Origin: Tieghemiomyces parasiticus
Lineage: Eukaryota > Kickxellomycota > Dimargaritomycetes > Dimargaritales > Dimargaritaceae
DNA: 26,885 bases
Assembly (NCBI GenBank): GCA_027575765.1
Contig: JANBPT010000659.1
Coordinates: 1 to 26,885 of the forward strand
Direction: 5' to 3'
Each line of letters starts with the position of its first letter. Position 1 is the stretch's first letter. The notes beneath the pieces are model-generated. The model was not told the origin of the DNA. It did no database searches and worked only from the letters and a program-made list of their open reading frames with translations. Made by a program: the position numbers and the translations under genes. Shown here one piece after another: positions 20,736 to 26,885 of this stretch.

Positions 20736-21209
20736 CTAGGCGTGCTGGAGCTGCATCAAAGAGCTGGCAATCCACTCGTTGGACCGGGGGCTGGCCCTGC
20801 GTTCGCGGAGGATGCCATCAAGGCGGGCGATTATCCGCTTGCGGCTCACATGCGCAAGTTGCTGGTCGTTGAAGGAGGTTTTGGAGGGCAGGCTGGACCG
20901 CTGGGTTAGCAGGGCCCGGACGGTCAGAACGTCAGCCTCGGGAACATCGCGGGTGAGCAGGGAGCCGGTGGTTAGCGTCCGCGGCCGGTGCTGGGCGACG
21001 GCGTAGCGCTGACTGATACTCCGGCGCATATCAGCGAACTTGTCTACGTGGTGCCGGGGCAGGAGGAGGTCCTCCCGCGGCAGCTGGGCCCAGTTCCACC
21101 GGCCGGACACAGTGTGCAGGTAGACTAACGAGCCGAGGCCCAAGCAGAGTGTCACGATCAGGGTGACGCGCAGCCAGGTATTCCGGGCGGATCCGCGGGG
21201 CTCGAACAT
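20736..21209 (-). CDS. Small single-pass (type II) membrane protein of unknown function
   Basis: Single exon, 157 residues, starting at the ATG at 21209. A short basic N-terminus (MFEPRGSARNTWLR) precedes one hydrophobic segment (about residues 13-33, VTLIVTLCLGLGSLVYLHTV), predicting a cytosolic N-terminus with the rest in the lumen or intermembrane space. The 120-residue remainder is Arg- and Leu-rich, with alternating helices (FADMRRSISQRYAVAQ, EADVLTVRALLTQRSSL, SRKRIIARLDGILRERR) and no Cys. Codon use is GC-rich like the neighbouring real genes. A TATATA tract lies about 230 bases upstream. No family was recognised; a Golgi, ER or mitochondrial inner-membrane location are all possible. 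Confidence 0.62.
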   Translation of the reverse strand: MFEPRGSARNTWLRVTLIVTLCLGLGSLVYLHTVSGRWNWAQLPREDLLLPRHHVDKFADMRRSISQRYAVAQHRPRTLTTGSLLTRDVPEADVLTVRALLTQRSSLPSKTSFNDQQLAHVSRKRIIARLDGILRERRASPRSNEWIASSLMQLQHA

Positions 21210-24200
21210 GGTTGAGCGGAGGGTGCTGAGATACGCTGGATGAGGACGGCTGTAAAGAGGAGAAGGGCCCTTGCGGCTGATAGATGGAATAGAGTGGGCG
21301 TCGGCGGAGTTGACGTGAACAGATGGATTTATGGTACAGGTGTGGCGAACGGGGTTGGCTGAGTAGTTTGTTGGGCAGAAGATGAGTAGTTAGAGAGTCT
21401 TTGGAGGTAGGATACATGACCGTTGGAGGCGAGGGCAAGTATATATATATATATACCACTATGGGGCCACGCCATCCGGGGACGAAAGTGAGGGGAGACG
21501 GCGGTCTCGGCAGATGAAACCCTCCTATTGTGTAATGTAAGGGGTGAAGGAATGGCTTTTACGCATGACGTTGTGGGCGGTGGTGGGTGGGAGAAAGCGA
21601 GGGTTGCGTGTGTGTGGGAGTGCGGGACGAGTTGGTCACCTGTCGAGCAGGGCTAATTGGCCACACCCACTAAGCCAAGGGTGGCGAAAAGGAAGGTCAG
21701 CAGAATGGGCCGACGTTCGAACGCGGCTAAAGCCCGCCAGGGTGACACTAAGCAGGAGTGGCGATGAACAAGGACCGCCACTGTCGTACCGATTGGGACA
21801 TTCATTCCGGGCTGAGGGTCCATTTGATGAATTGCCGCGTCCAGACGGCCCCTTCCCTATTCCGATCTTGCCTCGCACATGGTCCAGCGGGAACGCAGGG
21901 TCTGAGGTCGACCCGCTTCAGCCAACGACCAAGGCTGAATGGCAACCAACCAGTTTTTGGATTGGGCTGTAGGGGGCGAAAGGGCAGTGAGGACTACGGT
22001 GACCACGGCTGCTGGACAGGGCTAGCACACCGCAGGTGGATCTAATCTCGAATTCGTAGTTGGCGGACAGCCTGGCCGCTTCACATTCCGCACGCGCCGT
22101 TTCCTGCAGCCGCGCTCGCCCTGGTCTGTTTGCGGCCGAGGGTGGGCGACGCAGGAGACGCTGGCTGGTCCTAATGCGAGGTAGAATGCGGAAGAGCTAT
22201 CAATAGCATAAAGTCAGCTTGGCGTCGTGCCCATCACTCACCCTTGCGTTTCGGCCCCTCTCTGCAGATCCCTCCCGCTCTGGGCACCGCATCGGTCCAC
22301 CACCAGTGACTGGCTCTTGACACCATAACGGGTAGTGTGGCACGATCTGTCGGAGTTCGGCAGTGCAATGGGGGTAGTCGTTGACCGGATATCCCCTCGC
22401 TGGGCCATCGTGCATCCACAGACCCGTTCCTGCGCTACTGGTGAGCGACGGACTGCCATGGGGATAGTATCGTGCCATACCACCATTTAGAAGATTGTCA
22501 GACTATGATCCACTCACTTTGAGAATACTTCCGGACTGTGATTCATCCCATCCTCCCACATACCCGTCGAGCAGTCCCACCACGGTCGGTTGTAGAAGTG
22601 TCCCCCTTGCTATCCTGACCACGGCTCAGCCTTGCGGCCGCTCGAACGATCGGATGGGGCTTGTAGGGCGGCTCCTCCGGTCCACTCACGCCTCAGACCG
22701 CCCCGCTGTGAAGCGCAGCTCACCGGTCGACGCCGTGCAGAAAGCATTACTAGGGCACGGTGCCCATTGTATTTATCGACCTGTGCAGGTGTGCCGCTTG
22801 ATCCCGTAGCTTGCCCCTTCGCCTGGTTTCTACTGGAACACCGGGGTAATCATACCCCGCCATTCAAGGGGTAGGGTTTACCCACTGGGGTCACGTTGAC
22901 GACCGAGACAGGGCAGGGGCATTAGGGCCGGGGTAGGGCCATTCAGCAACCTTTTTATTCTCCAGGCGGCATGGACCGCAGGATAACGGTGGAAAAGGGG
23001 TCGGATACTACGACATGAGAGCCATGATGTGGCAGCTAGCAGGAGCAAAGCGGTAATAGCTGATCCAGGTTCACGCCGAACTTATGTTTAAGGCCCTGAC
23101 TCCACCAGACGGCCGTGGGTTGGTCTTAGCTGTAAACGAAACAGCCCGCCTTGGCTGACCCGTTTCAAGGTAGACGGCTAGCCCATCAAATCCCTGGGAG
23201 TGCTACACAACGAGGCTTATTTCCCTATGGCTGCGGCCGTCGTCTTGGCCGCCTACACTGGCCCACATGGACCCCAGCGAAACGCTGGAGCTCCGCAGCT
23301 CTACTACTGCTCCCAGCCGCCACAGCGTAATGATGACCGTGGGCTGTGCAGTACAGACGCCCTCGACATTGCAGTGTACATGCCGGCTTGTGGCGGGAAG
23401 ACTGTCGTTTAAGGGGCAGTACCCTCTCCTAATTCAACCTTCCCGTTTACTGCTCTAGCCCTGGGACTGAACGGTTCTATTGTGATTTAATTCGATTGAT
23501 CAATCCCTATCCCTCTCCCCTGGGTTGTTCCCGCCTAGAGTGACGATGGAGCCGCCGGGGTAATCGCTCAGCCGTAAACAGGACTCCAAACCCATTCCCC
23601 TGGCTAAGGGACACTGTTAGGTGACAATTGGACCGACGAATGTGGAGCGCTGATGAGTTTCACTTAACAAGGACAAAACACGAGGCGCAAGCACCTGCTT
23701 GCCGTGTAGCTGGCCCCTCGCGAATTAATAGCCATGTCCCGAGTCAAACCACCCAGGTAGTGTGGAGTATACGGGTGGGTGGTTAGGTTGACTTGAAGTG
23801 GCGGCCCAATGGCTGTGGTAATTGATCTCATACTCATCAACCCATCCAGTCCCAGTCCACCCAGGTAGGGAGGGGGTATATACCGTACATCCGAGTCGCA
23901 GGCCTGTAATGTGGTAGGACTGGGCGAGCGAACCGCAGTCGATGCCGCATCTTGCCTGCTTAGGGGAAGCTGACGCACACCCACTCTCATACCCCCAGCA
24001 GGGCCATCGGAAACGAGTCTGAAACCCGCCGCTATCCACCCTGGAATACAAGCGTATGAGCGAGCGGCCTGGAGCCCGCGGAGCCGAGAGACTCTAAGCC
24101 GCTGGGATATTACATGGAGGTGCTGGTTGCTCGCATCTTCCTACGAATCTCCCCTGCCCGCCTTTCTTCGCAGCACGCTTTGCCCGCTGCGATTGTACAT

Positions 24201-24270
24201 TCCCCCCCCCCCGCCGCGATTCTTTTTTGCTTGCTTTTCTCGCACGCTCTCCCTCCGACCAATCACCACC
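21210..24270. other. Long stretch without a convincing gene, 21210-24270
   Basis: About 3 kb. Several frames of 60-140 codons are open, often on both strands or in all three minus frames together (for example 22238-22478), as expected of GC-rich noncoding DNA. None shows a recognisable domain, signal peptide or consistent splice structure. A direct 12-base repeat (CCACCCAGGTAG) occurs at 23749 and 23857. A run of eleven C lies at 24202-24212 in the COA6 leader. Confidence 0.45.
21440..21455. repeat. (TA)8 tract, possible TATA region for the upstream side of the type II membrane gene
   Basis: Eight TA units, about 230 bases upstream of the minus-strand ATG at 21209. It may act as a TATA region or may simply be a microsatellite. 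Confidence 0.5.
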
Positions 24271-24758
24271 ATGACTGAATCCACCAGCACCGTCCCGTAC
24301 AAGCAACTCACACGCGACGAGCGCAAGGCCTGCTGGAAGGTCCGCGACGCCCTGTTTGATTGCCTAGAAGCCCACCAGGAGTCGCCCAAGTTCACCGAGA
24401 TACCGAAAGCCTGCGAGGCCACGTACAAGCAGTACGAAGCCGCGTGTCCGCCAGCCTGGGTAAGTGTTGACCTTTGGGCAGGTGAGAGTCAGTATGATGG
24501 AGGCCGTACCATCGCCGAGGAGTAATGCCGGGGGCTTGCCTATGACGGACAGTGTGGCCTAAGTCATAGCAGAATTCGCGAGCTGCTGCGTATCCCGTAG
24601 GCGGACAGAATGCCTTGACCTAATAATGCTAACCAACGGCTAAGGCCCCTCCATCGTCTCTGTTCACACCTTCCCAGACCGAGTACTTTGTCAAGAAGCG
24701 CGCCCTGGATAAACAGGCCGCCCTCCGGTTGGAAATGATGAAGCGCCTAGAGCAGTGA
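24271..24758 (+). CDS. COA6: Cytochrome c oxidase assembly factor 6 (COA6), two exons
   Basis: Exons 24271-24459 and 24678-24758 give 89 residues. The intron (24460-24677) has a GTAAGT donor and CCCAG acceptor, phase 0, after the Trp of CPPAW. COA6 is an intermembrane-space protein that helps copper delivery to Cox2 in complex IV assembly. The CHCH (COX6B-like) fold is defined by CX9C at Cys21 and Cys31 (CWKVRDALFDC) and CX10C at Cys48 and Cys59 (CEATYKQYEAAC), the spacing specific to COA6. The exon-2 sequence TEYFVKKRALD matches the conserved Trp-x-x-Tyr-Phe-x-Lys-Arg end of the family. Without the splice the frame would run into an unrelated tail ending at 24525. The ATG follows a CACC context. 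It is convergent with OTC; stops are 241 bases apart. Confidence 0.93.
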
Positions 24759-24928
24759 TCCCTCAAACCTATACAGGCCCAATTAGCACAACGAGGTGCT
24801 GTCGTCTAAATATATATAAAAAAGCCACCATCCACAGACAATATACCATCTTGAATCGTCAATATCTAGCTAAGACTAGGTAGCACGGATATGAGATCCT
24901 TCTGACCGAACAGTGTTGATCATCGGGC

Positions 24929-24934
24929 TTTATT
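24929..24934 (-). other. Polyadenylation signal of the OTC gene
   Basis: AATAAA on the minus strand, 66 bases beyond the OTC stop codon. Confidence 0.55.
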
Positions 24935-24999
24935 TAGCGATAAATATATAGGTATATACCGTAGGAAACCCCTTGAAATATAGTCCTGGGTTCCCTCAT

Positions 25000-26148
25000 T
25001 TAAAACGTCTTGTTGACGAGCAGCGCATTCAGAACGGCCAGGATTGTCCACTTGCGGTTTTCGGCCTCCTGGAACACCAATGACCGATCACAATAGAAGA
25101 CCTCATCGTCGACCTCTTCGGGTTTACGGGGCAGGCAGTGCATGAACCGCCAGTTCTCGGCCGGATTGCCGCGGCGCACCATATCGTGAGTGATTTGGTA
25201 CCCAGCGAAATCCTGCAGCCGTTGAGCCTTCTCGGCCTCCTGGCCCATACTGACCCAGGTATCAGTGACCACCACGTGGGAGTCGCGAATGGCCTCGGAA
25301 GGATCGTGGGTGAAGGTGAGACGGGGCGTTACATCCGAGTCCGGGACGAGAAATTTCTCGGCGTCGGCGCGGACACTCGCGGGGGTATCGTAACCGCGAG
25401 GGGTCGCGACGTTAAGGTGGATCCCAAGTTTAGGAAACGCCATCATCATCTCCCACACAATGTTGTTGGCGTCACCCACCCAGGCCACCTGCAGTCCGCG
25501 CAACGCGGCCATCAAGTCCTCGTGGGAGGCTGGAGGGGGTAACGGCAAACCCGCTTGGGCCGCGGGGGATACGGAGCTAAACGCCTCGTACATGGTCATC
25601 AGATCGGCCAGAATCTGGGTCGGATGGTACGTATCGGACAGGGCATTGATGACGGGCACCTGGGAGTACCGGGCAAGCTCTTCAATTTCGGCGTGGGCGC
25701 CCACGCGCGCCATGATGCCGGAACACATACTCGAGACCACCTGACTCGTATCACGCAGGCTCTCATTGACACCCAGTTGGATGTCCTGGGGGCTCAGAAA
25801 CAGACCCTGGCCGCCCAGGTAGGCCATGGCCGTCTCGGTGGCCACTCGGGTACGGGTCGAGCGTTTAGAGAAAACCACGGCGAGGGTCTGGCCCTGTAGG
25901 GGAAGGTCTGGGTGGTGCGTTTGGCCCTGGGCCTGGCACGCATACTTAAAATGGAGTGCGGAGCGGACTAGATCTCCGATTTGCCGGCCCGATAGATCCC
26001 GCAGGGTAATCAGGTGCGAGGGTGCGGGCTGGGACGCGGTGGCGTAGGCGCGGCGGAGGCGGCGCCAGGTGCCGGTAGCCGGGGCGGCTAGTCGAGTACC
26101 TACGGGACGAAGGCTCAGGCGGCCGGAGGCACAGGTTAGGGCGAGCAT
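25000..26148 (-). CDS. OTC: Ornithine carbamoyltransferase, mitochondrial
   Basis: Single exon, 382 residues. It condenses carbamoyl phosphate and ornithine to citrulline in arginine biosynthesis (fungal argB/ARG3). Carbamoyl-phosphate site: SKRSTRTR (94-101) and HPTQ (175-178). Ornithine site: DTWVSMG (296-302) and HCLPRKPEEVDDEVF (337-351). GDANNI (225-230) and the C-terminal AVLNALL helix also match. The first about 36 residues are Arg-rich, lack acidic residues and contain WRRLRRAYATAS, a typical matrix-targeting sequence, so the enzyme is probably mitochondrial as in most fungi and unlike the cytosolic enzyme of baker's yeast. A short Pro/Ala-rich insert (about 192-208) sits after the HPTQ helix. 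The ATG at 26148 gives the full presequence. All catalytic motifs are intact, so it should be active. Confidence 0.97.
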   Translation of the reverse strand: MLALTCASGRLSLRPVGTRLAAPATGTWRRLRRAYATASQPAPSHLITLRDLSGRQIGDLVRSALHFKYACQAQGQTHHPDLPLQGQTLAVVFSKRSTRTRVATETAMAYLGGQGLFLSPQDIQLGVNESLRDTSQVVSSMCSGIMARVGAHAEIEELARYSQVPVINALSDTYHPTQILADLMTMYEAFSSVSPAAQAGLPLPPPASHEDLMAALRGLQVAWVGDANNIVWEMMMAFPKLGIHLNVATPRGYDTPASVRADAEKFLVPDSDVTPRLTFTHDPSEAIRDSHVVVTDTWVSMGQEAEKAQRLQDFAGYQITHDMVRRGNPAENWRFMHCLPRKPEEVDDEVFYCDRSLVFQEAENRKWTILAVLNALLVNKTF

Positions 26149-26885
26149 GGCGGAGATGTGGAGGCGCTATAGGAATGGGCAGTGGAGTTCGAAGGTCAGG
26201 GTGACTAGAAAGGAAAGGTGAACTGGGCCCAAGACAGACAGGGAGTAGGACGGGCCGTTTGAAACCGTTGTGTGAAGGAGTGTGGGAGTTTGGGTATACA
26301 CCACGGCGACTCTTTGTCTTGCATCCCAAGGGAACCAAGCATAGTGGATCATTGCCCAATGTGTTGGGTAGGAGGCCCGAGAAAAAAATAAAAAATAAAT
26401 GTGAGTCACAGCCCAAGGATAGCCGATGCGTGGTTGTGACCTACTGCAGGTAGTGTTAAAATACCGCGTAGAGCCTATTACAGGTAAGCCGTACTCCAAT
26501 CTATAGCCATCAGTGCGGACAACCCAGTAAGGGTTCTCTGGTCATGTAGCCTAACAGTAATTGATGTCATTACACTGAGTCCTGGAGCACTGCAAAGTCA
26601 CCACGGACCCAACACGTCCAAGTTGAATCCAAGTCAGCTTTTGGAACATCATATTCCAGATATCGAGCCTATAGGATAAACTTGTCCAGTTAGGCCCAAG
26701 TCCCACCATACGGAAAAGTCGCGTTCAGCAGTTGACCACTAGCTTCAGTGCAACCCACCCGGATTTCGCCCGCAGGATAAATTCGTTGGTGGAGCCGATT
26801 GTTGATGAGGTACAGGTGCCTCCAATTATTTTGAGGATTTCTAAGTCAAATTAGTTTTATTCAATATAGCTGCCACCACTCTGTA
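26149..26885. other. Upstream flank of OTC
   Basis: Promoter side of the OTC gene; a T-rich tract on the minus strand (about 26381-26398) lies about 240 bases upstream of the ATG. On the plus strand 26675-26854 is open for 59 codons without ATG, which may be chance or an exon of a gene continuing outside the window. Nothing else recognised. Confidence 0.4.

Noticed and set aside
21544..21972. 142-codon plus-strand frame
   Set aside because: Composition-driven, with an open frame opposite it; no domain, signal or conserved motif.
22200..22486. Three overlapping open frames on the minus strand near a GTGAGT site
   Set aside because: All three frames are open at once, typical of GC-rich noncoding DNA; no recognisable protein.
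26675..26854. 59-codon open stretch on the plus strand (ending VPPIILRISKSN)
   Set aside because: Protein-like composition, but no ATG and no clear acceptor; the length is within chance for the frames examined.
1..26885. Search for transposons, CRISPR arrays, rRNA, tRNA or a biosynthetic cluster
   Set aside because: No terminal repeats, reverse transcriptase or transposase motifs, regularly spaced repeats, RNA genes or co-oriented pathway genes were recognised by eye.

Overview
This window reads as nuclear DNA of a fungus. Its genes carry short spliceosomal introns (about 140-220 bases, with GTAAGT or GTAGGT donors and YAG acceptors). Their products are fungal or eukaryotic housekeeping families: a DMAP1/SWC4 chromatin subunit, a PRELI-family lipid-transfer protein, the cytochrome oxidase assembly factor COA6 and a mitochondrial ornithine carbamoyltransferase. 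There are also a cPLA2-type lipase and several secreted or membrane proteins. Coding exons are GC-rich with long serine/proline/glycine-rich inserts. An early-diverging lineage (zoopagomycote-like) would fit, but that is an impression from composition and gene style, not a demonstrated placement.

Layout, left to right: the 3' part of a multi-pass membrane protein (+, 1-1083, three exons); a small secreted CAP/SCP-domain protein (-, 2251-2902, two exons); about 3 kb with no convincing gene; the PRELID3/Ups2-like gene (+, 6032-6604) convergent with SWC4 (-, 7085-8695). Just upstream of SWC4 lies a possible orphan 3' exon (-, 8905-9015). Next is a 1,046-residue cPLA2-like lipase (+, 10144-13435) whose start codon appears to be created by splicing. 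After another 2 kb without a clear gene comes a five-exon, 250-residue four-segment membrane protein that looks like a voltage-sensor module (-, 15475-16916). Then follow a secreted orphan (-, 17863-18504), a tract with several exon-like pieces on the minus strand (18.8-20.4 kb), a type II membrane orphan (-, 20736-21209), about 3 kb of poorly coding sequence, COA6 (+, 24271-24758) and ornithine carbamoyltransferase (-, 25000-26148).

The genes do not form an operon or an obvious cluster. Three or four products act in mitochondria (the Ups2-like protein and COA6 in the intermembrane space, OTC in the matrix, and possibly the lipase if its longer N-terminus is used), but this may be chance. No CRISPR array, tRNA, rRNA or intact transposon was recognised. 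I see no convincing new multi-gene system. The points most worth a second look are the splice-created start of the lipase, the reconstructed voltage-sensor-like gene, the minimal CAP protein, and the exon-like segments that simple ORF calling misses. All splice junctions were read by eye and need transcript support.
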